Shown one piece after another: positions 9,021 to 18,305 of a DNA stretch of 64,000 nt (position 1 is its first letter; every line of letters begins with the position of its first letter). The notes beneath the pieces were generated by a model. That model was not told the origin of the DNA. It searched no databases and saw only the letters and a list, made by a program, of their open reading frames with translations. Made by a program: the position numbers and the translations under genes. Source of the stretch: Salinibaculum rarum (GTDB lineage: Archaea > Halobacteriota > Halobacteria > Halobacteriales > Haloarculaceae); NCBI RefSeq assembly GCF_030505615.1, contig NZ_CP129992.1, positions 2,418,001-2,482,000 on the forward strand, in the 5' to 3' direction.

Positions 9021-10223
9021 TCAGAACGTCGAGAGTTCGCCTTCGATGACGCGCTTTGTCAGTTCGGTCACGTCGGCCAGTTCCTCGTCGATTGCCGCTT
9101 CGATGTCGGCCTCGATGTCCGCGACGGTGACACCGTCGACGGTGACGACCTCCGCGTCGGCGACGTGGGGCTTGTCGATCGGCTGGCCGATCTGGCTGAG
9201 CAGGCGAACCTGGAGCTGTCGGATGCCGTCGACCTCGTCGGCGACGGTCTGTGCGACCTCCGTCGAGAGGAGGTTGTAGATTTTCCCGATGTGGTTGACC
9301 GGATTCTTCCCGCTCGTCGCTTCCATACTCATCGGCCGGTTCGGCGTAATGAGGCCGTTGGCACGGTTGCCACGGCCGACCGAGCCGTCGTCGCCCTGTT
9401 CGGCGCTGGTCCCGGTCGTCGTCAGGTAGATAGAGCCCTCGTCGTAGTCGTCGGCCGTGTTGACGTGGACGGTCACGTCGCGGTCGGTGTACTCCTCGGC
9501 CAGCCCCGTCACGTACTCACGGACCCCTTCGACGGCTTCCTGGTATGCCTCCATCCCGTCGATGTATCGGTCTATCATCGCAACGGCGACGGTGACGTCG
9601 ATGTGGTCGCCCTCGCGCTTGCCCATGACCTTGATGTCCTGCCCGATTTCGGGATGGCTCTCGCCGTACTCGGTGTCGAGACGGCGCTCGGTGTTGTAGA
9701 CGATCTGTTCGGTCTCGGAGAGGGGTGCGTGGCCGACCCCGTAGCTGGTGTCGTTTGCCATCGGGACCGCGCCGTCCTCGCCGAACACTTCCTGGAGGTC
9801 GCCGCTGCCCTCGCCGAGTCGCACGTCGACGATGATGTCCGACCCGACGTCCAGTTCGGGGAACGTCTCGTCGAGGTACTCCCGGGCGGCGTTGAGTGCG
9901 ATGGTCTCCGCGGGGATACGCTCGCCCTCGTAGCGCTTGGTCGCGCGCCCGACGATAAGCAGGTAGATTGGTTCGAGCATCTCGCCGCCGCCGAAGGCCG
10001 GCGCGGCCGACCCGGCGACCAGTTGCGTCTCGTCGGTGTTGAAGTGCAACACTGTGCCGACCCGGTCGAGATACGCCTGCGCGAGCGCCTTCGAGACGGT
10101 CTCTGCGACGCCGTCACAGATAGAGTCCGGGTGTCCGACACCCTTCCGCTCGACGATTTCGACATTCTGGTCCTCTACCGCCCGCCCGGCGGCTTTCTGG
10201 ACGTGGATATTCCGCTCTGTCAT
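9021..10223 (-). CDS. mat: Archaeal S-adenosylmethionine synthetase
   Basis: This enzyme makes S-adenosylmethionine from methionine and ATP in the cytoplasm. The 400-residue protein belongs to the archaeal MAT family, which is distant from bacterial MetK. Visible family features are [17 protein letters not shown] near the N-terminus, [19 protein letters not shown], and the glycine/asparagine-rich [19 protein letters not shown]. The length fits the family. It may be cotranscribed with thiI downstream. Its start is 61 bases from the end of the CYTH gene upstream on the same strand. Confidence 0.95.
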   Translation of the reverse strand: MTERNIHVQKAAGRAVEDQNVEIVERKGVGHPDSICDGVAETVSKALAQAYLDRVGTVLHFNTDETQLVAGSAAPAFGGGEMLEPIYLLIVGRATKRYEGERIPAETIALNAAREYLDETFPELDVGSDIIVDVRLGEGSGDLQEVFGEDGAVPMANDTSYGVGHAPLSETEQIVYNTERRLDTEYGESHPEIGQDIKVMGKREGDHIDVTVAVAMIDRYIDGMEAYQEAVEGVREYVTGLAEEYTDRDVTVHVNTADDYDEGSIYLTTTGTSAEQGDDGSVGRGNRANGLITPNRPMSMEATSGKNPVNHIGKIYNLLSTEVAQTVADEVDGIRQLQVRLLSQIGQPIDKPHVADAEVVTVDGVTVADIEADIEAAIDEELADVTELTKRVIEGELSTF

Positions 10224-10284
10224 TGTCAGTTCGCTTTGTAAGCACCGGGTCTATACCTTTCGGTAACCACAGCGTACAAAAGAA

Positions 10285-10830
10285 TTACTCAGAAGCATCT
10301 TCTTCGAGCAACAGGCCCAGATACGAGGTGCGAATCTGCTCGTCGGGGTCGAGGCCGAGCGTTTCCATCACGTCGCGTGCGCCGTCGCGAGCGGCGTCGA
10401 TGTCCGCTTCGACCTCCGTCTCGACTTCGACGAACTCGCCGAGTCCGTCCACGGAGTCGAGGGTCACGGTGTACTCCCGAATCCGGAATCGGGTTCGCTC
10501 CTTGTGAACCTCCGCAGCGGGTTCGTAGCCAAGGCCGGCCAAGATGGCTTCGAGTTCTTCGCTGTCCGCAACGGGTGTTTTCGCCTCCTCGCGGGTCTTC
10601 GAGGATTCGTCAACGAGTGGTCCCTTGTAGGTGAGTCTGGTTTCGGTGCCTTCATCGCTCCGTTCGGTCCGGACGCGCAGCGCCTCGTCCGTCTCGGCGA
10701 AGTTCCGGTCGGGCGCGTCGTAGTAGACGTCAGCCTGTTCGACGGTCCCGACGCGGGTCGCCCCCGCCTCTTCGAGTCGTTTTCGGACATCCTCGTGGTC
10801 GGCCCGAACTTTCAGTTCGACCTCGTACAT
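10285..10830 (-). CDS. CYTH-domain protein (CyaB / triphosphatase-like)
   Basis: The 181-residue protein starts MYEVELKV, which is the ExExK-type metal/phosphate-binding motif that opens CYTH domains. It continues with the tunnel-lining basic and acidic strands (ALRVRTE, TRLTYKGP, VTLDSVDGLGEFVEVETE). Archaeal members are usually annotated as class IV adenylate cyclase CyaB, but triphosphatase activity is equally possible from sequence. ATG 10830 was chosen because everything upstream in that frame is antisense to the FKBP gene. It is divergent from that gene with a 114-base intergenic region. Confidence 0.85.
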   Translation of the reverse strand: MYEVELKVRADHEDVRKRLEEAGATRVGTVEQADVYYDAPDRNFAETDEALRVRTERSDEGTETRLTYKGPLVDESSKTREEAKTPVADSEELEAILAGLGYEPAAEVHKERTRFRIREYTVTLDSVDGLGEFVEVETEVEADIDAARDGARDVMETLGLDPDEQIRTSYLGLLLEEDASE

Positions 10831-10944
10831 ACGGCCTGAGACGTGGGCATTCGACAAAAGCGGCCGGAAACGGTCCGCGCTGGGTGGGTCGTCTGACCGG
10901 GGCGAAACGTTGTGCTTAAGAGTGCAACGACAGAGAGAGACGGT

Positions 10945-11898
10945 ATGAGCAACGACTCCGAGGCCACGGCGGCCGACGACGAGACAGCGGACGAAGAGAC
11001 CGAGAACGAGCAGGTAGACGGGCTTCAGGAAGACGATTTCATCAAACTCGCCTACACTGCCCGCACCGTCGAGGACGGCGACCTCGTGGACACGACCGAC
11101 GAGGACGTCGCCGAAGCAGAAGACGTCGACACCGAGGACCAGGAGTTCGCTCCGCGGACCATCGTCCTCGGCCAGGGCCACATCTTCGAATCCGTCGAGG
11201 ACGACATCGTCGGCAAGGACGTCGGCGACTCCGGCAGTGTCGTCGTCCCGGCCGAGGAAGCCTTCGGCGAGTACGACGACGAGGAAGTCCGCACCGTCAG
11301 CAAGGACAAGATTCCCGAGGACGACCGCTACCCCGGTGCCCAGGTCCAGATTGACCAGCAGCAGGGCTTCATCGAGACCATCATCGGTGGCCGCGCGCGC
11401 GTCGACTTCAACCACCCGCTGGCCGGTGAGGACATCGAGTACGAGTACGAAGTCATCGAAGAAGTCGAGGACCGCGAGGAGAAGGCCCAGGGCATCATCT
11501 CGATGATGCTCGACATGGAACTCGACGTCTGGTTCGAGACCGACACCGTCGAAGAAGAGCAACTCGTCGAGGACGAAGACGACGAGGAGGAAGACGAGGA
11601 CGCAGAACCAGAGTTCGAGACCGTCGAAGTCGAGAAAGAGACCCTCTACATCGAGGCGACGCCGCAGCTCTCGATGAACCAGCAGTGGATGATGGGCAAA
11701 CAGCAGATCGCCCAGCAGCTCACCGACCTGCTCGACATCGACCGCATCATCGTCCAGGAAGAGCTCGGCGGCGGCATGGGCATGGGCGGTATGATGGGCG
11801 GTATGGGCGGCATGGGCGGTGGCGACGTCGACCTCGAAGAAGCGCTCGAGGACGCCGACATCGACGCCGACGAACTCGCCGAAGAGATCGACGAGTAA
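10945..11898 (+). CDS. FKBP-type peptidyl-prolyl cis-trans isomerase (SlyD-like)
   Basis: The 317-residue protein has an acidic N-terminal 30 residues, then an FKBP domain (about 32-190) of the SlyD type with inserted flap: IVLGQGHIFESVEDDIVGKDVGDSG and VPAEEAFGEYDDEEVRTV. A charged linker leads to a C-terminal domain ending in a Gly/Met-rich stretch (GGGMGMGGMMGGMGG) and an acidic helix. It should catalyse proline isomerisation and act as a folding chaperone in the cytoplasm. The Gly/Met-rich tail is reminiscent of chaperonin C-termini. ATG 10945 is preferred to the upstream in-frame TTG/CTG region because the acidic MSNDSEA start is typical. Confidence 0.9.
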   Translation: MSNDSEATAADDETADEETENEQVDGLQEDDFIKLAYTARTVEDGDLVDTTDEDVAEAEDVDTEDQEFAPRTIVLGQGHIFESVEDDIVGKDVGDSGSVVVPAEEAFGEYDDEEVRTVSKDKIPEDDRYPGAQVQIDQQQGFIETIIGGRARVDFNHPLAGEDIEYEYEVIEEVEDREEKAQGIISMMLDMELDVWFETDTVEEEQLVEDEDDEEEDEDAEPEFETVEVEKETLYIEATPQLSMNQQWMMGKQQIAQQLTDLLDIDRIIVQEELGGGMGMGGMMGGMGGMGGGDVDLEEALEDADIDADELAEEIDE

Positions 11899-11974
11899 CT
11901 CCCGAATCGCGGCAGTTTTCTTTCACAGAACGGTTCGTGAGCGAGGCGTCCGCGCGTGAGTGACGGAGGACCGG

Positions 11975-12436
11975 TCAGACCAGAATGTGTGCGGCGAGGT
12001 CCTCCCGGATGATGGTGTCACAGTACTCACAGCGGACACCGTCGTCGAGGACGTCAAACCGGGAGGCGACCGGTTCGTCCTCGGTCGTGATACAGTTGTG
12101 GTTGGGGCATTTCAGCACGCCGGTAACCTCGTCGGGCCGCTCGACGCGGTTCTTGTCGACCACGTCGTAGTCGCGGATGATATTGATGGTCGCCGCGGGC
12201 GCGACCAGCGAGAGGACGTCCAGTTCGCTCTGTGAGAGTTCCCGGCCCTCGATTTTGACGACGTCTTTGCGGCCCAGTCGGTCCGAGGGGACGTTCATCC
12301 CGATAGAGAGCACGTCGTCGCCCCGGCCGTCGATGCCGAGGATAGCAAGGACGTTCAGCGCCTGGCCGGCGGAGACGTGGTCGATGACGGTTCCGTTCTC
12401 GATTTTGCTGACCCGAAGGGCTTCTTTATCAGTCAT
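11975..12436 (-). CDS. pyrI: Aspartate carbamoyltransferase regulatory subunit
   Basis: The 153-residue protein has the nucleotide-binding N-terminal domain ([22 protein letters not shown]) and the C-terminal zinc domain with four cysteines in CPNHNC and CEYC. It binds the catalytic trimers and confers nucleotide feedback on pyrimidine synthesis. Its ATG overlaps the last bases of pyrB by 4 (ATGA), so translation is probably coupled. Confidence 0.95.
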   Translation of the reverse strand: MTDKEALRVSKIENGTVIDHVSAGQALNVLAILGIDGRGDDVLSIGMNVPSDRLGRKDVVKIEGRELSQSELDVLSLVAPAATINIIRDYDVVDKNRVERPDEVTGVLKCPNHNCITTEDEPVASRFDVLDDGVRCEYCDTIIREDLAAHILV

Positions 12437-13347
12437 TGGTCACCTCCAAGCAGCAGGTCGAGCAGCGCCATCCGCACGGGGACGCCGTTGTGTGCCTGCT
12501 GGAAGTACGTCGCGTGGTCTGTCTGGTCGACGTCGTGTTCGATTTCGTCGACGCGCGGCAGCGGGTGCATCACGGTCAGGTCGTCGCTTGCCGCCGCCAG
12601 TGTGTCGGTGTCGATCTGGTACTCGCCGGCGACCTCGCGGTACTCGTTCTCGTCGGGGAACCGCTCTTTCTGGATGCGCGTGACGTAGAGCACGTCGAGA
12701 CTCGGCAGAATCTCGTCGAGCTGTGTGTGCTCTTTGATAGACGACCCTGCCTTGTGGAGGTCGTACCGGACGTTCCGCGGGAGTTTGAGGCTCTCGGGGC
12801 TGATGAAGTGCTGGCTCGCATCGAAGTTCGTCAACGCGTAGGCCAGCGAGTGGACGGTTCGACCGTACTTCAAATCGCCCATGATGCCTATCGTCAGGTC
12901 GTCGAGGCCGGCGTTCTCGCGGATAGTATAGAGGTCGAGCAGCGTCTGGGTCGGGTGCTGTCCGGCCCCGTCGCCGGCGTTGATGAGCGGGACGTCGACG
13001 AATTCGGTGGCCATCTTCGCGGACCCCTCGCTGGGGTGACGGAGCACGAGCGCGTCGGCGTAGCCCTCGACGACGCGGACGGTGTCGGCGAGACTCTCAC
13101 CTTTCTGGACGCTCGAGTACTCGACCGGTCCCATGTCCACGATGTCGCCGCCGAGGCGTTTCATCGCGGCGCTGAAACTCATTTTCGTCCGCGTGCTGGG
13201 TTCGTAGAACATGAGCCCCAGCAGGGTGCCGGCGTGGCGCTCGCTGTACGCCGCGGGGTCGTCGGCGATGGCGCTCGCACGGTCGAGAACCGCCTCGATG
13301 TCCTCCCGTGCGAGGTGTTTCGCGCTGATGATGTGGTCCTGCCGCAT
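12433..13347 (-). CDS. pyrB: Aspartate carbamoyltransferase catalytic subunit
   Basis: This enzyme transfers the carbamoyl group from carbamoyl phosphate to aspartate, the committed step of pyrimidine synthesis. The 304-residue protein shows the carbamoyl-phosphate loop [12 protein letters not shown], the downstream [14 protein letters not shown] loop, and [10 protein letters not shown] near the C-terminus. All are diagnostic. ATG 13347 begins at [12 protein letters not shown], the standard archaeal start. It is the first gene of a pyrB-pyrI operon and is divergent from the MinD-like gene, with 81 bp between. Confidence 0.96.
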   Translation of the reverse strand: MRQDHIISAKHLAREDIEAVLDRASAIADDPAAYSERHAGTLLGLMFYEPSTRTKMSFSAAMKRLGGDIVDMGPVEYSSVQKGESLADTVRVVEGYADALVLRHPSEGSAKMATEFVDVPLINAGDGAGQHPTQTLLDLYTIRENAGLDDLTIGIMGDLKYGRTVHSLAYALTNFDASQHFISPESLKLPRNVRYDLHKAGSSIKEHTQLDEILPSLDVLYVTRIQKERFPDENEYREVAGEYQIDTDTLAAASDDLTVMHPLPRVDEIEHDVDQTDHATYFQQAHNGVPVRMALLDLLLGGDQ

Positions 13348-13428
13348 TGCCCGAAGGGGCGTCCCGGACGCTCTTGAATCTCCCGGACCGCCCCAGCATT
13401 TATCAACGAATTGCCGACCACTCCCCCT

Positions 13429-14130
13429 ATGTTCGCAATCGCAGGCGGGAAAGGTGGCTGTGGGAAGACGACAACGGCAGTCGGCGTCGCTCGCGCGCTC
13501 GCGTCGCGCGGCGCGGACCCACTCGTCGTCGATGCCGACGTGGGTATGCCGGACCTGCACATCCTGACCGACGTAAGGGCGGTGCCAAATGCGGACGACC
13601 TCGCGGCCGGGGCACACGTCGAGTGTGTCTGCCAGCAGCCACCGGATGCACCCGGTGTTGCCATCGTCCCGGCAGGAGAGGCCGCGGCGACTGCGACAGC
13701 ACTGGCCCGCCTCGCAGAGTGGCACGGCCCGGTCTTGGTCGACTGTCCCGCGGGCGCGAGCGAAGACGCGACTGTGCCGCTCCGGGCGAGTGACAGGACG
13801 GTGCTGGTGACGACCGATACGCCCCAGTCGCTATCGGACGCAGCGAAGACCGCACGCGTCGCTGCCCGACTGGACGCTTCGGTGTGTGCGACGCTGATTC
13901 GGGGGCCAGATGCAGACGCCGTCTCGTCGCCGACCGACTCGGCAGTGACCGAACGCGTCGCCGACAGCCCGGCCGGGGCCGTCCTGTCGGACCCGAACTT
14001 TCGGCTCGCCTGCCGTTCGATAGCAGAACTGATAGATTCTGCTGGCCGGCAAGAATCCCCCAATCTGCGCAATACTCGCCGCCAAACCCGCGTTTCGTCT
14101 GGAGGTTCCGTATTCGCTGACGATAATTAA
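13429..14130 (+). CDS. MinD/ParA-family P-loop ATPase
   Basis: The 233-residue protein starts [16 protein letters not shown], the deviant Walker A (KGGxGKT) of MinD/ParA/Mrp ATPases. [14 protein letters not shown] (switch I region) and [17 protein letters not shown] (Walker B/switch II) follow. It is shorter than true MinD, and its last 35 residues ([15 protein letters not shown]) are basic and low-complexity. Haloarchaea carry several such proteins; roles in positioning of motility, chemotaxis or division machinery are known for some. ATG 13429 is set by the P-loop position. The neighbouring RAD55-like gene suggests a functional pair. Confidence 0.85.
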   Translation: MFAIAGGKGGCGKTTTAVGVARALASRGADPLVVDADVGMPDLHILTDVRAVPNADDLAAGAHVECVCQQPPDAPGVAIVPAGEAAATATALARLAEWHGPVLVDCPAGASEDATVPLRASDRTVLVTTDTPQSLSDAAKTARVAARLDASVCATLIRGPDADAVSSPTDSAVTERVADSPAGAVLSDPNFRLACRSIAELIDSAGRQESPNLRNTRRQTRVSSGGSVFADDN

Positions 14131-14135
14131 GGCGG

Positions 14136-14151
14136 AATATTTAACGGGGGG
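14136..14151 (+). promoter_or_regulatory. TATA-like box and purine-rich element before the RAD55-like gene
   Basis: AATATTTAAC at 14136-14145 lies about 30 bases upstream of ATG 14173, the distance expected for a haloarchaeal TATA box driving a near-leaderless transcript. A G run (14146-14151) directly follows. This suggests the gene has its own promoter despite its closeness to the MinD-like gene. Confidence 0.4.
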
Positions 14152-14172
14152 TAGCCGATATTTCTTACTGGC

Positions 14173-14802
14173 ATGACAAACCGGTTGCGGACCGGGATAG
14201 ACGTGCTCGACCGCAAGCTCGACGGGGGGATACCAGCCGGCAGTATGGTCGCGCTGACGGCCCATCCCGCGAGCCAGGCCGAGCTATTTCTCTACGAACT
14301 CACCGCAACCAGAGGGACGCTGTGGCTCTCGCTCGACCGCACCGCCGAGGCCGTGACGATGAGCATGGAGAACACGCCCGCAGAGACGGGTGACCCGACG
14401 GTGCGACACATCTCGGGGGAGGCACCGCTCGACAACGCCGGGAAACTCATCAGCGCCCTCCCCGAGACGTCGAATCTCATCGTCGACCCGCTCGACGTCC
14501 TCGAATCCCAGGAGCCGCCATCGCGATTCCGGAGTTTCATGAACGACCTCCAGAATCACATTTTCAACACCGATAGTCTGGCTATCCTGCACTGTCTGGA
14601 CGGGCGGTCGGTGCCGCCACTCCGGGACACGACAGAGCACTTCGCCGACGTGGTCTTTGACTTGCAGACCGACGCGACCGGCGACGAGGTGAAAAACCAG
14701 CTTGCGATTCCGAAGTTCCGTGGCGGCCGCGCTCCCTCGGACATCATCAAACTCGACCTCGTCGAGGAAGTCTCGGTCGACACCAGCCGCGACATCGCCT
14801 GA
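14173..14802 (+). CDS. RAD55/KaiC-like ATPase-fold protein with degenerate P-loop
   Basis: The 209-residue protein has the RecA/KaiC fold layout: LRTGIDVLDRKLDGGIPAGS at the N-terminus, a hydrophobic strand where Walker A should be, then LIVDPLDVLES as a Walker B-like strand and a C-terminal VFDLQTDATGDEVKNQLAIPKFRGG segment typical of haloarchaeal RAD55-family proteins. The P-loop GxxGxGKS/T is absent: the corresponding stretch reads TAHPASQAELFL. It therefore probably does not hydrolyse ATP in the usual way and may be a regulatory partner. It lies 42 bases after the MinD-like gene on the same strand. Confidence 0.75.
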   Translation: MTNRLRTGIDVLDRKLDGGIPAGSMVALTAHPASQAELFLYELTATRGTLWLSLDRTAEAVTMSMENTPAETGDPTVRHISGEAPLDNAGKLISALPETSNLIVDPLDVLESQEPPSRFRSFMNDLQNHIFNTDSLAILHCLDGRSVPPLRDTTEHFADVVFDLQTDATGDEVKNQLAIPKFRGGRAPSDIIKLDLVEEVSVDTSRDIA

Positions 14803-14856
14803 GTGTCTGACCGTTCCCCGGAAAAACTATACGCCAGCGATTCGTTCTGTCAAGTG

Positions 14857-14931
14857 ATGTCGAAGAAGCTCAAACTGGTCGTCGCTCTGGTCGCAATCGT
14901 CCTCGCGTACAAGTTCACGCAAAGCGAATAG
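14857..14931 (+). CDS. 24-residue single-span membrane protein
   Basis: ATG 14857 to TAG 14931 encodes MSKKLKLVVALVAIVLAYKF followed by TQSE. It has a positively charged N-terminus, one hydrophobic helix of about 14 residues and a short polar tail. This is exactly what a tiny inner-membrane peptide would look like, and I recall similar short proteins in haloarchaeal annotations. A TATA-like AAACTATA lies at about 14823-14830. There is no known function. It is isolated between the RAD55-like gene and the gene at 15015. Confidence 0.5.
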   Translation: MSKKLKLVVALVAIVLAYKFTQSE

Positions 14932-15014
14932 ACGGTCCCGACCCGCCGGACGTATCGCACCTCAATCACCTTCTCTCGAACGCCTTACGTACCCGCCAGC
15001 CGTTAGTGGGTCGC

Positions 15015-15860
15015 ATGTACGGCGTCGTCACGCGAAACGAGCCAGAGCTCTCCTGGGACGGGTTCGACCGGGCGTTCTACGAGATGAAAGACGTGACCGG
15101 CCGCGCCACCGAACCGGTCACCAACGGTATCAACATGATTTCCTGTTTCGGCGACAACGCCGCTGTCGAGGGGAATCCCGACGTGGCGTCGGTCAGCGCC
15201 GAGGGTGACCTCGCGACCCGCGAGCGAACCTACTTCGACTGGGACTACGTCTGCCCGACCCACGAGGAGTACCGGCGCGGAATCCTCGAAATGGTCGAAA
15301 GCGCCGCCAGCGACTACCCGGACGTGCGCCTGGACGATGTCGGCTTTGCGCGCCCGGAGTACTGTCACTGTGACCGCTGTAACGAGCGGTTCGCCGACAG
15401 CGAGTACGAGGACAGACAGGAGTGGCGCGCCAGTGTCATCACCGAGTTCGTCGCCGAGGCCCGCGAACTGATTCCGGGGGACCTCTATCTCACGCTCTAT
15501 CCGGACCCCTACGAGGGGCACCTCTACGAGCGCAGTGGGCTCGACATCGACGCGCTCGCGGAGTACGTCGACGAGTTCGTCGTTCCGCTGTACGACATGG
15601 CGTACACGACGACCTACTGGGTCGAGGTCATCGCGAGTGGCTTCGTCGACCGCTTGCCGAAGCCAGTCAGTATCGAACTCTACGCAGTCGACGTAGACAT
15701 CGACAACCTGATTCACGCCGTCGAGGTGGCCGACGAGTACGCCGAGTCGGTCCTGTTTGGTTACGACGCCTCGCAGGCACGCGCCACGCTCCGCCGGATG
15801 CAGGCCGACCAGCAAGACGGCGTGAGCCACGGCGTCGACGTCGTCGACGAAGACTCGTAA
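15015..15860 (+). CDS. Hypothetical protein with possible glycosidase-like TIM-barrel features
   Basis: The 281-residue protein is not one I can name. It has a cysteine-rich signature, ARPEYCHCDRCNERFADS (around residues 114-131), preceded by DVRLDDVGFA. It later has LYLTLYPDPYEG and YVDEFVVPLYDMAY. The alternation of hydrophobic strands ending in acidic residues, and a Cys-x-Cys-x-x-Cys after a barrel-like strand, recall uncharacterised glycoside-hydrolase-like barrel proteins. This is inference only. ATG 15015 is chosen over the in-frame GTG 15006. Its own promoter region is the 83 bases after the small membrane protein. Confidence 0.55.
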   Translation: MYGVVTRNEPELSWDGFDRAFYEMKDVTGRATEPVTNGINMISCFGDNAAVEGNPDVASVSAEGDLATRERTYFDWDYVCPTHEEYRRGILEMVESAASDYPDVRLDDVGFARPEYCHCDRCNERFADSEYEDRQEWRASVITEFVAEARELIPGDLYLTLYPDPYEGHLYERSGLDIDALAEYVDEFVVPLYDMAYTTTYWVEVIASGFVDRLPKPVSIELYAVDVDIDNLIHAVEVADEYAESVLFGYDASQARATLRRMQADQQDGVSHGVDVVDEDS

Positions 15861-15953
15861 TCTGATTTCCGGCCGCGAACTCACGGAAGTGTTCGGAGAC
15901 GAGTGGCGGGTGGATACTCAACCCTTAGGTGCCCGCCCCGTCATGATGGGTGT

Positions 15954-17375
15954 ATGTCCGACCCCTTCGTCGTCGTCGGCGGTGACGCGGCCGGTTTGAG
16001 CGCCGCAAGCAAGTGCAAACGCGAGGACCCCGACCGAGAGGTCATCGTCTTCGAGAAAGACAAGTGGGTGTCCTTTGCGCACTGCGGGATGCCCTACTAC
16101 ATCAAAGGCGAGGTCGACTCCCAGACCGACATGCTGTCGCTCTCGCCGGAGGAGATCGAGGAGCGGGGCATCGACCTGCGCCGACAGTACGAGGTGACCG
16201 GCGTCAACACCGACGAGCAGTACGTCACGTACAACACACGCGTCGGGAAGACAGTCAGGCAGGCCTACGGTGACCTCCTCGTGGCGACCGGGGCACGCGC
16301 CGTCACCGGTCCCTTCGACGGCATGGACTTAGACGGTGCGTTCACGCTCCATCACATGGACTCGGCGGCCGCAATCCGGGCGTACCTCACCGACCCGGAT
16401 GAGGACCACGGCATCGACAACGAGTTCGTGGATACGTCGCTCGTCGAGAAATACGCAGATATGGTCCCGCCGGAGACCGTCGCCATCGTCGGCGGCGGCT
16501 ACGTCGGTGTCGAGATGGCAGAGGCGTTCCACGCCCACGACCTCGATATTCACCTCTTTCAGCGCTCGGAGCAGGTGTTGCCGCCCTTCGGCGAACCCGT
16601 TGGTGAGGCCGTCGCCGAACGACTCGAAGCGAAGGGAATCACACTGCATCTCGGGACGGAAGTCGAGCACCTGTCCGGCACCGACCACGTCGAGGAAGTC
16701 GTCGCCGAAGACGGGTCCACGGCGGTCGACTGTGCCCTGGTCGGCATCGGCATCAAACCGAACACGGGTATCGTCGACGGGACGGACGTCATGGTCGGGG
16801 AGTCGGGCGCCATCTCCGTCGATGACTTCGGGCAGACCACCGCGGACCGAATCTTTGCCGCCGGCGACTGCGCGGAGATGCGACACGCGGTCACCGGCGA
16901 CTACGACTGGGTGCCACTCGGACTGACTGCCAACCGGGCCGGCCGAGCCATCGGACAGACCATCGCCGGCGACCCCGAGCCAATCGGCGATATCGCCGGG
17001 ACAGCCGTCGTGAAGGCGTTCGAACTGGAGTGTGGCCGAGCCGGAATCATCGACCACGACCGGGCGCGGGAGGCCGGATTCGACCCGGTCTCGGAAACGG
17101 TCACGACCGGGTCCCGGTCGGGCTACTATCCGGGCAACGAGGAGACTGTTGTCCACCTGACCGCCGACCGCGAGACGGGACAGGTGCTCGGTGGCAGCAT
17201 CGTCGGCGAAGACCGCGCCGCCATCCGCATCGACACGCTCTCGACGGCACTGGAGGCGAACATGACCGTCGCGGAACTCGAACGGCTCGATTTGGCCTAC
17301 GCGCCGCCCTTTAGCCCCGTGTGGGACCCGATTCTCGTCGCCGCGAAGGTTCTCCGAGGGACCGTAGAAGAGTAG
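15954..17375 (+). CDS. FAD-dependent disulfide reductase (CoA-disulfide reductase / NADH oxidase family)
   Basis: The 473-residue flavoprotein has the N-terminal FAD motif VVGGDAAGLSAASK. A single redox cysteine lies in SFAHCGMPYYIKG (about residue 44), as in CoA-disulfide reductases and NADH oxidases. An NAD(P)H-binding motif, VAIVGGGYVGVEMAE, follows (about 178-192), then the second FAD motif IFAAGDCAEM, and a C-terminal dimerisation domain. It uses NAD(P)H to reduce a low-molecular-weight disulfide or oxygen; the substrate is uncertain. The start ATG 15954 places the FAD motif at residue 7. It converges on the NUDIX gene with no gap. Confidence 0.87.
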   Translation: MSDPFVVVGGDAAGLSAASKCKREDPDREVIVFEKDKWVSFAHCGMPYYIKGEVDSQTDMLSLSPEEIEERGIDLRRQYEVTGVNTDEQYVTYNTRVGKTVRQAYGDLLVATGARAVTGPFDGMDLDGAFTLHHMDSAAAIRAYLTDPDEDHGIDNEFVDTSLVEKYADMVPPETVAIVGGGYVGVEMAEAFHAHDLDIHLFQRSEQVLPPFGEPVGEAVAERLEAKGITLHLGTEVEHLSGTDHVEEVVAEDGSTAVDCALVGIGIKPNTGIVDGTDVMVGESGAISVDDFGQTTADRIFAAGDCAEMRHAVTGDYDWVPLGLTANRAGRAIGQTIAGDPEPIGDIAGTAVVKAFELECGRAGIIDHDRAREAGFDPVSETVTTGSRSGYYPGNEETVVHLTADRETGQVLGGSIVGEDRAAIRIDTLSTALEANMTVAELERLDLAYAPPFSPVWDPILVAAKVLRGTVEE

Positions 17376-17942
17376 TCAGTCGCTGCGTCGGTCGCGCCAC
17401 CGCCTGAGTTGTTCCCGGTCACGCGTATCTTCAGGCAGGTCGCTGAACCACTGAGCGGCCGTGATTTCGTCGTCCGGGTCGGCGACCGTCGGGTCGTCGC
17501 TCTCGCGGTGGACCGTCGCCTCGAAAACGGGGAGGACACCCCACGTCGAGTGGTCGCCGCTGACAAACTGGACAGAACCGAGCAATCCCATCCCATCGTA
17601 GGCGGCAGTGACTCCCGCTTCCTCTTCGAGTTCGCGTTCTGCACCCTCCCGGAACGTCTCGCTCGCTTCTGTCTCCCCGCCGGGCAGGACCCACATCCCG
17701 ACGCCGGCGTGACGGACGAGGAGGAGTTGGTCGGACGGGCGAGTGACCAGCGTATGTGCGCCGTACGGCGCGCCGTTTTCCTGGATTCGGCTGGCGACGG
17801 TTCGGAACCGAGGACGGGAGACGTATTTCGTCGTCTCGAAGGTCAGCGTCTCCTCGTATCGGTCCTGCAGGTCGTGGTAGGTCTGCTCGGCCTGCTGGGC
17901 GGCCTCGTCGGCCAGATACCAGAGGTCGTCGAGGGACGTCAT
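17376..17942 (-). CDS. NUDIX hydrolase
   Basis: The 188-residue protein has a helical N-terminal 60 residues (MTSLDDLWYLADEAAQQAEQ) then a NUDIX domain with a complete box, GGETEASETFREGAERELEEEAGV (first residues GGE, then REL-EE-G), at about 104-127. It hydrolyses a nucleoside diphosphate linked to another group; the N-terminal extension is shared by several haloarchaeal NUDIX proteins. ATG 17942 was chosen because the upstream extension is basic and unlike haloarchaeal coding sequence. Confidence 0.88.
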   Translation of the reverse strand: MTSLDDLWYLADEAAQQAEQTYHDLQDRYEETLTFETTKYVSRPRFRTVASRIQENGAPYGAHTLVTRPSDQLLLVRHAGVGMWVLPGGETEASETFREGAERELEEEAGVTAAYDGMGLLGSVQFVSGDHSTWGVLPVFEATVHRESDDPTVADPDDEITAAQWFSDLPEDTRDREQLRRWRDRRSD

Positions 17943-18116
17943 CGTCGCGGCTGAATCCGAGACTGCGCCTGCGAGGCCGACCCGGACGTAAAGCGAACGC
18001 GCTGCATCATGTCGCGAGATTCGAGCGTCGGCGATAAAAGCCTTCGACCTGGACCGGGCGATTCGCCCACGTACCGAATCAGTCCCTTTTTGTCGAATCA
18101 TCGATTACCGCGGTGT

Positions 18117-18299
18117 ATGACATTCGAAGAAGACGACGAGGTAATCCTCAACGACGAACACAGCGAGTACGACGGCGAAACGGGGACCGTCACGCAGGTG
18201 ATGGAGACGATGTTCGGGGACGCGACCTACACCGTCGATTTCGAGGACGGCAACGAGCAGGGCGTGCCCGAGGACAACCTCGAAGCGGCCGAGGAGTAG
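18117..18299 (+). CDS. DUF1918-type small acidic protein
   Basis: The 60-residue protein MTFEEDDEVILNDEHSEYDG... is a small SH3-like beta-barrel candidate. The pattern GETGTVTQVMETMFGDATYTVDFEDG resembles KOW/DUF1918-type barrels seen as stand-alone small proteins in haloarchaea. The function is unknown, perhaps nucleic-acid or protein binding. The ATG is at 18117. The next gene starts 6 bases after its stop, so the two are probably cotranscribed with the RNase P gene downstream. Confidence 0.75.
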   Translation: MTFEEDDEVILNDEHSEYDGETGTVTQVMETMFGDATYTVDFEDGNEQGVPEDNLEAAEE

Positions 18300-18305
18300 G
18301 TGACG

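Noticed and set aside
9165-10241. Long + strand frame antisense to the S-adenosylmethionine synthetase
   Set aside because: No protein features; the minus-strand gene has the family motifs.
10831-11562. Upstream extension of the CYTH gene on the minus strand
   Set aside because: It is antisense to the FKBP gene; the CYTH motif sits at the start ATG 10830.
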